DNA from: Enoplolaimus lenunculus | Lineage: Eukaryota > Nematoda > Enoplea > Enoplida > Thoracostomopsidae | DNA length: 64,000 nt | Direction: 5' to 3' | Assembly: GCA_030248215.1 (NCBI GenBank) | Contig: JASANG010002430.1 | Location: 1-64,000, forward strand | Part shown: in pieces, positions 45,285 to 57,275 of the stretch | How positions within the stretch are numbered: position 1 is the stretch's first letter | Layout: the number at the start of each line of letters is the position of its first letter | The notes under the pieces: generated by a model | What the model saw: the letters and a program-made list of their open reading frames with translations, nothing else | What the model was told of the DNA's origin: nothing | Database searches by the model: none | Position numbers and translations under genes: made by a program

Positions 45285-45460
45285 GTAGCCAACCTTCTGA
45301 ACTCAGACTCCCCGTAGGTAAGGGTGGGGGGGTCATTTTGCAAAAATTTTGCCCCCCCCTGGAAAATTTTCAGCCTTGCTTGTAAGTCATTGAAAACACT
45401 TGTATGCCCCTGCTGAAGATATTTTAGCCCCCTAGAAAGGTGTGCTGGCTACGGGCCTGA
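45285..45460. repeat. C-tract element with GTAGCCA ends, copy 1
   Basis: CGTAGCCAACC on the left and GTGCTGGCTACGGGCC on the right are inverted. Inside: GTGGGGGGGTCATTTTGC, AAAATTTTGCCCCCCCC, TTGCTTGTAAGTCATTGAAA and TTAGCCCCCTAGAAAG. A second copy is at 51236-51415. Confidence 0.55.
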
Positions 45461-46230
45461 CGGTGCAATTGCTTTACACCATAAAAAACTGGAAAATTAG
45501 AGTCTAAGCAACTTGTATACCCTTTCCAAAGTGATCATCTTGTGAAACGATATAAGCACATATTTTAGGTGTAGGTATATGTCGTAAAAGTATTGGGCGA
45601 AGGTACTTAACCTGGACGAACCATTAAGAACTAAATTAAAAAGTAGAGAATCCTGTAGATATTGACGAGCTGAGTTCAACAGTACCATTTTTATGCCTAC
45701 AAGATCACCTTTTATTCAGCGCGGCGAGATCTATGAAAACTTGATAGATTCTGCATCGAAATTGCGTGTATGTCTTTATCAGCGGCTAAATTTACTTGCA
45801 CACTGGCGATAAATTACTATTTTAATAAAGATCATATTTTGAAAATTAAATTCGAACTCTAACAATCAATAAACTCGTGTTCTCTTTTTAGAATAAATCG
45901 ACATTTACTCTTTTTTCAGCAAGGGGTCAAAACTGCTATACAGGATAAATACAGGTACCCTTCAGATAAAATAATAAAGTAGTCATTAGACTGTATATAT
46001 AATTACCCTAAACCTAACAGATATCGAATATATTTTTAAAGTTATACTATTTTCTAACTGAAATCCTACTGCTGCCCTTATGTTTTAATTTATATACTAT
46101 TTTAGACTACGTTTAATTTTGTATAAACCATACTAAATCACACTCACAAACTGAGTCATGTAGAAACTGTTATTTGATTAATTAGGATATATTGCATAAA
46201 TTCAATTAATATACTGCTTACCTACTACCA
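45461..46230. other. No supported gene
   Basis: AT-rich; chance ORFs only. Confidence 0.45.
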
Positions 46231-47580
46231 ATTACCCAAAGGCGTCGGTACTAGAGAGGGAACAGCCTCATGTAAATAGCTTCTCCAAAAAGCGAGTGTA
46301 CCGAGCGTGAAGCATTGACTTATATTTTGGTTTCGAAAATTTAAAATGTTGATGCCTAATAAAAGTGCAGTTTCTTGTCTATCTATAAATTTCGGGATAT
46401 AATATCTTTCCCCCGACTACTTCCCAACTATACGCCGATGCCTACGGCATATTGTAGGGCTTACTACAAGGGCTGTAGTCCCGAAAAGTTCACCAGCTGC
46501 AAACCCCTAGAAATACGCGCGTATAAGGGATACACTTCAAATTATACTGTTGATATATCTCAGGAAATTTATAGAGAAACTCGAACAAGGCCGATTTTAA
46601 ACGTTTTTAGAATAACCTATTGAATAGATACTAAGGGTCGAATATTCGTTCTATATGATGTTCAACCCTCCCGAAATAAAATCTGAGTCACGCCTCTGGC
46701 ATGGTTATATATAACTGTATACAAAATATACCAGGGTGTTGTACACTTTTATAAATATTGGGGGTTAGGCGATGGCTATAGCGAAATTTCTAAAAGCACT
46801 GAAGAGGAAAAAGTATTTAGAGCCAGTAATAGTAGCCAGTAGCTTAGGACCCTATAACCCCACTTCAGAATTAAGATCTGTACAACCCATGTGTATTATG
46901 ATATATTCAATCCTTGCAGTTGCGGGATTATTTATCTACTTTAGCACGGCGTCTTTTGCAATAGAGGCGATAACTATACGCGGCACAAGGGGACAAGGGC
47001 TTACGATGTTGAGCTTAGGCTGAAGGATTACCTCGGTGTGTTTGGTAGAATCACTTAAAACAGGATTTTGGTTAGAGATGAAAGCCATTATCGTTGCTCT
47101 GTCTTGATTTTGACTAACGGCGCACAATTTAGATGTAGGTTTTGTGTTATCTGGGCCAGAGGTTATATAAAAGAATGGATATAGGGAATATATTCTCTAA
47201 AGAACGTCGGGATAGAGAGGATGTACCTTTCTGAAGAGGAGGGATAGATTTTATAGGGGATATATGATATCCTATTCCTATAGAGGACGATAGATGGGAT
47301 ATATCCCCTCCCGAAGGGAGAGATAGACGAGATATATCTCCTACTGAACAAGGAATAGATTGCATATATGTTCTATTGAAAGGATAGATAGAGGGAATAT
47401 ATATCCCCTCCCAAAAGAACAGATAGAGGAAATATATCCTTTTCCTAAATGTATGGAGAGACCACAGAAAGCACTTAACAGGTTTAGAATAATTTTCTGG
47501 ATAATAAAAAGGTTAAAAAGGGGTTTTGTGCAGGGGTTTAACCCCTCCAGAAGTGAATTCCTGGCCTATACCTATGAGTA
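46231..47580. other. Compositionally distinct island
   Basis: This stretch differs from its neighbours: codon-like periodic text with many ATA/AGG triplets, a plus-strand 83-codon ORF (46772-47023; MAIAKFLKALKRKKYLEPVI, then a hydrophobic CIMIYSILAVAGLFIYFSTA), preceded by GGGGGTTAGGCG, and a second 82-codon ORF at 46375-46623. From 47160 to 47470 lie degenerate, roughly 50-bp units around GGATATATCCCCTCCC and GATAGAGG. It may be a captured organelle, plasmid or microbial piece, or an unrecognised repeat. No family recognised. Confidence 0.3.
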
Positions 47581-47664
47581 GGACGCAGCAGTCGATATGA
47601 AAGGATGAGCTTATATATAATAGTTAAAGAAATCAAGTGAGCGGGCGAGAGAAAAGCCAGATGC

Positions 47665-47845
47665 AATTATATATTTCGAAAATCGTATGATATTGCAGTA
47701 CAAACTGATGGCACATCAAGATAGCAGCAAACTCAATTTGTTTTGTTTTACAGCGGATTAAAGGTGCAGAAGAAATGTTATCCTATATTGTAATAGGGAC
47801 AAAACGGTTTCCAGGTTGCCCCAGCTATAACTTAAACCTCTCATG
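47665..47845. repeat. Family E right-end fragment
   Basis: TTCGAAAATCGTATGATATT and AGGGACAAAACGGTTTCCAGG, closing GGTTGCCCCAGCTATAAC, match 35130-35280. Confidence 0.5.
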
Positions 47846-48435
47846 CTTCGATAAAGTAAGCCAAGCGGACATGCATTGGTGAAATATTTTCGTCAATCCA
47901 AGTTTCCCCTAATATATCATTCAAAGTTATCCCACATGAAGTATCAATTTAAAGCTATTCCTCCGACGATTTCAATTGTTCAATGGGTAAAGTGTCTGGC
48001 AAAACTTATGAAACATAATTTTTGCCGTATGCTAAGTGTGCCATAAAATATTTTTAAGGGAAAAAATTGTAGGATAGGAACTTACCATCTGAGCAGACAT
48101 AATGCCAACGTCACATTGGTATCAATTAAAGTTACCTCTCAGTTGTAACAAGAGAACATATGATATAAAATATTTCAGGCAAAATTTAGGAAATATCCTT
48201 TTCAAGAGGGGAAGGGAAAGAAATATCGCAGCGGAACGAATATAATGGGAGATAAATAGTATACATTAAAAGGAAAATATTACGCGAGAATAAATCGTAG
48301 ATTAGCTAAGTTTCATAAGAGTTGGATTATAGTAACTTTCCGGTGCTGTATAAGCAGTTTGCTAGCTTTGTTTCAGAAACCAATATTTTAGTGAAATTTA
48401 ATCCCAGCCCCATCGAACCCTAATCTTAGGTACCA
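47846..48435. other. No supported gene
   Basis: AT-rich; nothing recognised. Confidence 0.4.
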
Positions 48436-48713
48436 TAGGGTACAATCGGAGTTCTGCCTCCGGCTCCGGTTTCCGCTAGTGAAATGTGTCTAGTTTTAAA
48501 AAAATTGTATCGTTTGGTGCGTTGGCTATAAGTTTTGGTAGGTACTTACAATTTTATAACCAAATGTCGGAATTATTTTTAAAAACGTTTAGCTAAACAA
48601 TGAACTACACTTAACTTCGCGTCACCTACGCCTTCACCACCGCCTCCGACAAGTTTTGCTGACCACCGGCTCCAGTTATGGCGTCGGTATTATTCAGCTC
48701 CGGTTGATTCCTG
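48436..48713. mobile_element. hAT-like CAGGGT element, GGCTCC-type, older copy
   Basis: TAGGGTACAATCGGAGTTCT and GCCTCCGGCTCCGG on the left; AGCTCCGGTTGATTCCTG on the right. TAGGTAC is present next to both ends, though offset by 3 bp, so the target duplication is only suggestive. Confidence 0.55.
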
Positions 48714-49089
48714 CTATAGGTACTTAATAGAATTTGAAGATAGTTTGAAAAATTTTGGAAAGTTTTCAAACGGGAAAAAAATTTCAACTTTCTGTTTTTA
48801 GCATCTTAAAATCGACTAACTTTTCGACATTGCCATCTTAATGGTTCATTTAGTTGATTTTTATAAACAAACTGTAGGTTTTCATGGTGCACCATGATTT
48901 AAGTATATTCTCGAAATTAACCATCCTATTAATCAGAGTGTATGGCACTGTCGAGTCCAATGGGTGCCTCTCAGGCCTTGCCCGCGTATGGACAAAACCA
49001 AAATTTCGTATTATCAAGAGTTTAAACTTTAGTACTAAAATCGCGTATGGCTTCTCGTGTGAGTTTTTTTACTGTTATGCGACCTGATA

Positions 49090-49155
49090 TAGGTATATAT
49101 ATTATATATATTATATATACATATATATGTATATATGTTTATATTAATATATACC
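49090..49155. repeat. TA-rich microsatellite
   Basis: Runs of TATATA/ATATATAT with self-complementary phrases. Confidence 0.9.
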
Positions 49156-49171
49156 GTTTGTTCGCATTGGA

Positions 49172-49444
49172 ATGTTAGTTTTTTTGGTATTTACGTATTC
49201 AACTGCTGGCTTTAATACTCAGCAACGTCACATGTTTCGTACCAAACTTAACGACTTTTACCAAAAGACTAATTTAGACGCTTTTGAATATCAGTCTATA
49301 AACCCGATCGTTTCAGTTTTAGAAATAGCCCATTGGCTGGCTTACGAATTACTTTTTGGCTTTCTCCGATTGGTGGAATCAGTGAGCCATTTGTGCTGGA
49401 GCAGCGTGATAAAGCCAAACCAAGGTCGCGATCGAATCAAATAA
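49172..49444 (+). CDS. Possible exon of unknown protein
   Basis: A 90-codon frame whose middle reads as protein: RTKLNDFYQKTNLDAFEYQS then INPIVSVLEIAHWLAYELLF (hydrophobic). An acceptor-like CTTTAATACTCAG precedes the good part; alternatively the start MLVFLVFTYSTAG could be a signal peptide. The last 20 residues look less certain. No partner exon was found within 2 kb and no family is recognised. Confidence 0.35.
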   Translation: MLVFLVFTYSTAGFNTQQRHMFRTKLNDFYQKTNLDAFEYQSINPIVSVLEIAHWLAYELLFGFLRLVESVSHLCWSSVIKPNQGRDRIK

Positions 49445-51235
49445 CAAGTCAAACGCAATTTTACGGTTAAACTTCAACAAAAAATTTTGGTTTGACTCGC
49501 GTGGGGAACCTGTGTCTTTGCCGTCCCCTTGGATTTGAATGCTAGTTTCGTGTTTTAGACTTGATGGGGTAGATTTCACTGAAACTTAACGAAGTTTTTA
49601 TTATATTACATTGCGGCTGTTTTGTCGTTTCTGGGTCGTTACAGCTGTTGGAAACACAAAAAATTATTGAACTGTGAACGGATGAGAGCTAACGTGAAAA
49701 TGGCTACATAAAAAAATTTCGTTAAATTTTATTGTTAGAGTTGTTACAAGATTCAGTAAGCCGAATAAGAGGTTTCTCTATTTTGAGTTCTACTCAATAT
49801 ATGATTTTTATATCGAATTAGAATCTGTGATGGTTCCTGGATCAAGCTAAGTTCAGTACAAAATTTGAACTTTCAAATTTAGATATTAATGTATGTTCAC
49901 AGAAGTATGCTTCTGGCAGAAAAAAATCACGGGTATTTAAAGCACAGTGTTTCGAGATAATTACGCGCCTCCTAATACATTGATATTGCACACAATGTGC
50001 GTTTGGTTACAATATCAGCTGGTGGGGTGGTCGATAGCTGCCTTTTTCCTGATTTTCATTTTTACACATCTGGATTCTCTATAAATATTTAAAAATCCTG
50101 AAATTCACAAAGTTGGCAGACTTTGTTTAGCGCGCAAAATAATAAATTACCGCAAAGAAAATCAATGATCGATTTTCAGTTATAAACAGATTTCTCGATA
50201 TTTCAAATATTTCTGCATTCCCGCAACAAGGAACCGTCCGTAGAGGCTGAAAACATTCATAGAGAGACAGGAAGAAATTTTTGTAGCGTCAACGTCTGTT
50301 CGCACGTGTATTTGCAGCGAAAACTTACCCGTGCAACTGGCATGTGCAGTTACGGTTACAAAACACTTTTGAAATTCATGCAGCTGCAAATAATGCACTC
50401 AAACTTGTGCTGTTAAACTTAAGTCCCACGTGGGAACGCAGTAGCAAGTGGCTGGCTGGACTTGTTTCACACAAGCTCTGATATAAATTGTAGAATATGA
50501 AAGCGTTGACAAATTTCGAGTAAAATCTTTTTCAACTGTGAATTTGTTGCAGTGTGCAGTCTTCTGCAAATTACGTATATGATTTCATGTCAAGATTCAA
50601 AATGAAAACTATATTTCTTTGCAAAGTTGCAGCTGAGATTTTAGCTGCAACAACTTGCATGTGTGAATAGGGATTTATTCGAAGCTGTAAATAAATTTTC
50701 CAGTTAAGAAATGTACTGTATTCCCTCCGCCGTATTTGTGACCGTGTATTTATTAAGGCATATGTACTAAAAGCTACTGTAACCATTTTTATCTTACAGA
50801 ATAATTAACCTTCAGTTGATAGATACATTACAACAACAGTGGATGATGCTCACTTTAAACATGAGCATGCAACTACCTGGCACGCGTTATGCTTTTGCTA
50901 GACACCCTTCCCTTATATATTATTTGCATTTTGAGCTGATGCCACTCTGATTTGATTATATTCATTAAACTCAGATTTACAGTATGTTTCCTGTGGCAGG
51001 TACCCCCTTGAAAATAAAGTTGTCTCGGGCAAAATCGCAACCTGTGTTAATACAATTCGTAGCATGCGATAACGCGCAAGTTGTATACTCTTGTCCATCA
51101 ATAGAGTTATCATCAAGACTTGGTTTAATATTAATTACCTTATACCAAAAACTATACCGCAGCGTTCAGCTAGAGCTGGTGACTCATGTAATTATGCATT
51201 AAATACTGTGTCATTTTAATCTTTACAGTAAAGCT
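49445..51235. other. Gene-poor stretch
   Basis: It contains many GTTGCAGCTG / TGCAGCTGCAAA phrases on both strands between 50300 and 50680, possibly a decayed TIR element. No supported gene. Confidence 0.4.
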
Positions 51236-51415
51236 ATATTATGTGTGGCCGGACCCGTTGCCAAGGGAAGGCCAGGAGGCTCAGTCCGCCGGCAAAATTT
51301 TGGCCCACCTAGAAAATCTTCAACCTTGTTTGTAAGTCAACGAAAACCCTTGTATGCCCGTTCCGAAAATATTTTACCCCCCTAGCAAGTTGAGATGGCT
51401 AAGGGCATGTGTGTG
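51236..51415. repeat. C-tract element, copy 2
   Basis: GGCAAAATTTTGGCCCACCT, CAACCTTGTTTGTAAGTCAA, TTGTATGCCCGTTCCGAAAA and TTTTACCCCCCTAGCAAG match 45345-45440 in order. Confidence 0.6.
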
Positions 51416-51489
51416 GCATTTATATCTCACAACATGGCCACGGAATTTAGGTGTCAAACATAGTATTACGAAAATTAGTCGAATGACAA

Positions 51490-51535
51490 CTGTAATTCGA
51501 AATAGGCATAGGCTTAGGCTAAACATTGCGTTTAG
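51490..51535. repeat. TTAGGC-like tract at the satellite's left border
   Basis: ATAGGCATAGGCTTAGGCTA then TTGCGTTTAGGATTACGC runs straight into the first, divergent satellite unit. Confidence 0.6.
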
Positions 51536-54500
51536 GATTACGCTTAGATTTAATTATAAGCTTTTGGTCACTGATGGCGACAAGTTGTCGAGCGACCAAT
51601 TGTCGTAGTTTTGTCAAAAGGATTACGCTTGCGTAGATTTTATTGTAGGCTTTTGAATGCTGATAGAGACAAGTTGTCGAGCGACCAATTGTCGTAGTTT
51701 TGTCAAAAGGATTACGCTTGCGTAGATTTTATTGTAGGCTTTTGAATGCTGATAGAGACAAGTTGTCGAGCGACCAATTGTCGTAGTTTTGTCAAAAGGA
51801 TTACGCTTGCGTAGATTTTATTGCAGGCTTTTGAATGCTGATAGAGACAAGTTGTCGAGCGACCAATTGTCGTAGTTTTGTCAAAAGGATTACGCTTGCG
51901 TAGATTTTATTGTAGGCTTTTGAATGCTGATAGAGACAAGTTGTCGAGCGACCAATTGTCGTAGTTTTGTCAAAAGGATTACGCTTGCGTAGATTTTATT
52001 GTAGGCTTTTGAATGCTGATAGAGACAAGTGGTCGAGCGACCAATTGTCGTAGTTTTGTCAAAAGGATTACGCTTGCGTAGATTTTATTGTAGGCTTTTG
52101 AATGCTGATAGAGACAAGTTGTCGAGCGACCAATTGTCGTAGTTTTGTCAAAAGGATTACGCTTGCGTAGATTTTATTGTAGGCTTTTGAATGCTGATAG
52201 AGACAAGTTGTCGAGCGACCAATTGTCGTAGTTTTGTCAAAAGGATTACGCTTGCGTAGATTTTATTGTAGGCTTTTGAATGCTGATAGAGACAAGTTGT
52301 CGAGCGACCAATTGTCGTAGTTTTGTCAAAAGGATTACGCTTGCGTAGATTTTATTGTAGGCTTTTGAATGCTGATAGAGACAAGTTGTCGAGCGACCAA
52401 TTGTCGTAGTTTTGTCAAAAGGATTACGCTTGCGTAGATTTTATTGTAGGCTTTTGAATGCTGATAGAGACAAGTTGTCGAGCGACCAATTGTCGTAGTT
52501 TTGTCAAAAGGATTACGCTTGCGTAGATTTTATTGTAGGCTTTTGAATGCTGATAGAGACAAGTTGTCGAGCGACCAATTGTCGTAGTTTTGTCAAAAGG
52601 ATTACGCTTGCGTAGATTTTATTGTAGGCTTTTGAATGCTGATAGAGACAAGTTGTCGAGCGACCAATTGTCGTAGTTTTGTCAAAAGGATTACGCTTGC
52701 GTAGATTTTATTGTAGGCTTTTGAATGCTGATAGAGACAAGTTGTCGAGCGACCAATTGTCGTAGTTTTGTCAAAAGGATTACGCTTGCGTAGATTTTAT
52801 TGTAGGCTTTTGAATGCTGATAGAGACAAGTTGTCGAGCGACCAATTGTCGTAGTTTTGTCAAAAGGATTACGCTTGCGTAGATTTTATTGTAGGCTTTT
52901 GAATGCTGATAGAGACAAGTTGTCGAGCGACCAATTGTCGTAGTTTTGTCAAAAGGATTACGCTTGCGTAGATTTTATTGTAGGCTTTTGAATGCTGATA
53001 GAGACAAGTTGTCGAGCGACCAATTGTCGTAGTTTTGTCAAAAGGATTACGCTTGCGTAGATTTTATTGTAGGCTTTTGAATGCTGATAGAGACAAGTTG
53101 TCGAGCGACCAATTGTCGTAGTTTTGTCAAAAGGATTACGCTTGCGTAGATTTTATTGTAGGCTTTTGAATGCTGATAGAGACAAGTTGTCGAGCGACCA
53201 ATTGTCGTAGTTTTGTCAAAAGGATTACGCTTGCGTAGATTTTATTGTAGGCTTTTGAATGCTGATAGAGACAAGTTGTCGAGCGACCAATTGTCGTAGT
53301 TTTGTCAAAAGGATTACGCTTGCGTAGATTTTATTGTAGGCTTTTGAATGCTGATAGAGACAAGTTGTCGAGCGACCAATTGTCGTAGTTTTGTCAAAAG
53401 GATTACGCTTGCGTAGATTTTATTGTAGGCTTTTGAATGCTGATAGAGACAAGTTGTCGAGCGACCAATTGTCGTAGTTTTGTCAAAAGGATTACGCTTG
53501 CGTAGATTTTATTGTAGGCTTTTGAATGCTGATAGAGACAAGTTGTCGAGCGACCAATTGTCGTAGTTTTGTCAAAAGGATTACGCTTGCGTAGATTTTA
53601 TTGTAGGCTTTTGAATGCTGATAGAGACAAGTTGTCGAGCGACCAATTGTCGTAGTTTTGTCAAAAGGATTACGCTTGCGTAGATTTTATTGTAGGCTTT
53701 TGAATGCTGATAGAGACAAGTTGTCGAGCGACCAATTGTCGTAGTTTTGTCAAAAGGATTACGCTTGCGTAGATTTTATTGTAGGCTTTTGAATGCTGAT
53801 AGAGACAAGTTGTCGAGCGACCAATTGTCGTAGTTTTGTCAAAAGGATTACGCTTGCGTAGATTTTATTGTAGGCTTTTGAATTATAGAGACAAGTTGTC
53901 AGCGACCAATTGTCGTAGTTTTGTCAAAAGGATTACGCTTGCGTAGATTTTATTGTAGGCTTTTGAATGCTGATAGAGACAAGTTGTCGAGCGACCAATT
54001 GTCGTAGTTTTGTCAAAAGGATTACGCTTGCGTAGATTTTATTGTAGGCTTTTGAATGCTGATAGAGACAAGTTGTCGAGCGACCAATTGTCGTAGTTTT
54101 GTCAAAAGGATTACGCTTGCGTAGATTTTATTGTAGGCTTTTGAATGCTGATAGAGACAAGTTGTCGAGCGACCAATTGTCGTAGTTTTGTCAAAAGGAT
54201 TACGCTTGCGTAGATTTTATTGTAGGCTTTTGAATGCTGATAGAGACAAGTTGTCGAGCGACCAATTGTCGTAGTTTTGTCAAAAGGATTACGCTTGCGT
54301 AGATTTTATTGTAGGCTTTTGAATGCTGATAGAGACAAGTTGTCGAGCGACCAATTGTCGTAGTTTTGTCAAAAGGATTACGCTTGCGTAGATTTTATTG
54401 TAGGCTTTTGAATGCTGATAGAGACAAGTTGTCGAGCGACCAATTGTCGTAGTTTTGTCAAAAGGATTACGCTTGCGTAGATTTTATTGTAGGCTTTTGA

Positions 54501-54634
54501 ATGCTGATAGAGACAAGTTGTCGAGCGACCAATTGTCGTAGTTTTGTCAAAAGGATTACGCTTGCGTAGATTTTATTGTAGGCTTTTGAATGCTGATAGA
54601 GACAAGTTGTCGAGCGACCAATTGTCGTAGTTTC
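51536..54634. repeat. Satellite array, 89-bp unit, about 34.8 copies
   Basis: The phrase GATTACGCTTGCGTAG recurs every 89 bp from 51621 to 54554: 2933 bp, which is 33 x 89 minus 4. The missing 4 bp are in the single unit near 53880. The units between are nearly identical, with only scattered single-base variants (for example near 51822 and 52030). The first unit (51536-51620) is clearly divergent, and the last ends mid-unit at 54634. Each unit has short dyads TACGCTTGCGTA, ACAAGTTGT and GTCGAGCGAC plus CAATTG. No ORF crosses it. Confidence 0.97.
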
Positions 54635-55483
54635 GTCGAACATTCATAGGAGAAGCATTGTATTATTGATCCAAGGGTTTGAGGTTTTCAGTTGGTATCA
54701 TCAGAAACTTTTGAAATTTGAATCACACGTAACCTTTTTTCAAAGTCTGGTTTGCTGCAAATATACAAGTTAGATATAAATTTCAAGTCTTTGAGGGTTA
54801 TAACACTCAAGCCTAATCTAGTCCAGGGATATATACCAATATTACTGGGCCCTACTTCAGATTTCCCTTCTTTAAATCAGAAATTATTTATCTAAACGCT
54901 TAATAATTGAGACGCCTTCTTTCATCCGTTTGAGCGAAATATAGAGCTTGACTCCAAAATCTATATAAAAATTAAATTCTGTAAGTTTATAAAGCGTGGG
55001 TCAGCGAATACCTTGTTTCATATAAGTATACAATTTGTGAAATTGTGTTAAATCTCAGCACTTTAGGAAAATTGCACATGCGTGCAACTGCGGCTACTAT
55101 TGTTTATTATTAGCAAGCATTCAAGGAATTGTTTTACAGAAAAGTGCAGTACTGCGTAGTTTAATAATGTTACAAATTACAAATTTACACACGCTGTGAA
55201 GTGTTGGTTTCAGTCATTTGTTTGCGCATGTAAATTTTAGAATTCTGATTGTTCTCAAAAGAAATTTCGCTGCAATCTGCCGTATTATATTAAAGATTGC
55301 AGTTATAAAAACAACTATACCAGTTTAATATACTTAATTGCGTTTATAGTTAAAAAATCAGGCAAACTTCATTCTCAACTGGGTATAGCATCAGTGATCA
55401 GCTGGTGAAGTGTGTATTCTGTTACTTCCGAATTAAACGATTCGGTTGTGTAACCTGGGTGGTTTTATAAACAAATACGGCCC
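54635..55483. other. No supported gene
   Basis: AT-rich unique-looking sequence right of the satellite. Nothing recognised. Confidence 0.45.
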
Positions 55484-55695
55484 ATGTAAAGATCGGGTGC
55501 GGAACGTTTTTCTGCGGTACTGCAATAGAATAAGCTTAAGATTTAGACTATTTTTTGCTTAGGTTAAGGCTTAAGTTTAGGTAGAAGCTCTTTTTAGGCT
55601 TGATAAGCGTATACGTACCTAAGCCTATGAATAAGCCATTAGACTAAAGCTTAAACTTACTCGATGTTGTTCCGCAGAAACACGGTCCTCGCCTG
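55484..55695 (+). repeat. TTAGGC-rich element, copy
   Basis: CCCATGTAAAGATCGGGTGC then GGAACGTTTTTCTGCGG, GACTATTTTTTGCTTAGG, TTAAGGCTTAAGTTTAGG. The right half is a CCTAAGCCTATGAATAAGCC inverted piece ending CGATGTTGTTCCGCAG. Confidence 0.7.
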
Positions 55696-56694
55696 ACCTT
55701 TATATACAAAAGCAAAAATAGGTTTTAATGGATTGGATTGTCCCGATACTATTTACCTGTTATTGACCGCACTAAGGTTGAATTTGGCGTGTTTGTGCAT
55801 TTGGTTTAAGAATATGCAGTTTATTAATATATTCTTAAGGCAACGCTCTTACTGTCTGCATCCTCTTTGTCAGAGCTTAAATCATTTATCGTTATTTTTA
55901 TAGTATCCAACCTATCTCTGCAATATCTGAAGGTCATTTGTTTACTAAGATGCCGTGTTTAGAGTTTTAGACAACTTTTTTCCTTATTCTAAACCGGGCG
56001 TCTACACAGTGTCTTTTAAATATTTTATGCTTGGAATGCTCCACATACGTACTTTGCGCAACTTTCCAGCATTTGCGCACTGCACAAAACCGGCTGACTA
56101 GCATATATTATATATAGTTATGACGGAAAACGAACGTCCCTAACACATAGCAGCCACCGGTGTATCACGAAGGCGACACCCACACCTTGTCCGCCCCTCT
56201 TTCCAAACAGATCAAAACCAGAATTTTATATTAAGAATTTGCATTAGAAATTGCGTTTCGCTTCTCGCTCGCTTCATTTGAGATTTCTACTATTATTTGG
56301 CCACGTGCGCCTCAGCAATAATTTTCAGATTCGCTACTGTAAACAGCTCTGAAAATCAGTTCGCAAGGGAACATTGAAATTTTCAAATCGCTCACTTACT
56401 CAGATCGTAAACAAATAGCGGTCTCATGGTTTTAAAGCTAATGAAATTTAGCTACGTTAAGCACTAAAAATTAATTAGATGTTTAGCATCATTAGTTGGC
56501 ACTGAAAAACGTGATCTATGCTTATTGTGTATTATGCATGTGCGCTTTTTAACTTCCGACTGTTGGACATTTTACTTGTACAAATGTTGCATACTAATTT
56601 GGGTTTTAACAAGATGCACGGGTGTGGTCAGAAGTTTTTAGAAACAGGAGGTCAAGTCCTTCTAAAAATTTTGGCCAATGTCAATGTATATAGA
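55696..56694. other. No supported gene
   Basis: AT-rich; chance ORFs only. Confidence 0.45.
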
Positions 56695-56985
56695 ACAGGA
56701 CCGCTACAATAGTATGAGTATATTCCTAAGCCGAAGCCTAATCAAAGAAATTAGTGTAATAAGCTTACTCTGTTGCAGGACCCATGTACAGAACAGGGCC
56801 GGATCGTTTTCCTGTGGGGCTGTAATAGAGTCAGTTTAAGCTTTAGACTAGTTTTTTGCATAGGCTTAGGCTTAGACTTAGGCTTAGCTACGAATATGCT
56901 TATGCTGCTGTTAAGCCCATGTTCTATAGGTTGACCTTGTTGCAGTCCCGCCGATAAACGTTCCGCCCCTCATCTTTACATGGGC
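56695..56985. repeat. TTAGGC-rich element, two copies facing each other
   Basis: AACAGGACCGCTACAATAGT with CCTAAGCCGAAGCCTAATC; then ACAGAACAGGGCCGGATCG, TAGGCTTAGGCTTAGACTTA, TATGCTGCTGTTAAGCCC; then CGTTCCGCCCCTCATC. At least two insertions, one probably within the other. Confidence 0.65.
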
Positions 56986-57184
56986 CAAAATAAAAAATTT
57001 CGAAAGAGGTTTCTTGTGTTACCAACTGAAATTATGCCTAAAACCCATGGACAAAAATCCCAAGGATGGTTGACGCTGGTTGCCTCCTTACATATACTAT
57101 TTCGAGTGGAGAAGGTTCTAAACTCGAATGGAACTCCGGTTCCGGTGCAGCATATAATATTATCTCCCCTAAAAATTAACTCCC

Positions 57185-57275
57185 CCAGTCAATATTATAT
57201 ATAAATATATATTTATATATGTATAAATATATATTTATATATATATAAATATTTATATATATTTATATATATATA
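57185..57275. repeat. TATAAATA-type microsatellite
   Basis: Alternating ATATATAAATATATATTTATATAT phrases (shown in part) that are self-complementary over about 90 bp. Confidence 0.9.

Noticed and set aside
51536-54634. CRISPR array or self-cleaving ribozyme repeat
   Set aside because: There are no unique spacers between units, so it is a plain satellite. CTGATAG in the unit resembles the hammerhead CUGAUGA core, but the GAAA partner and cleavage-site stem are missing.
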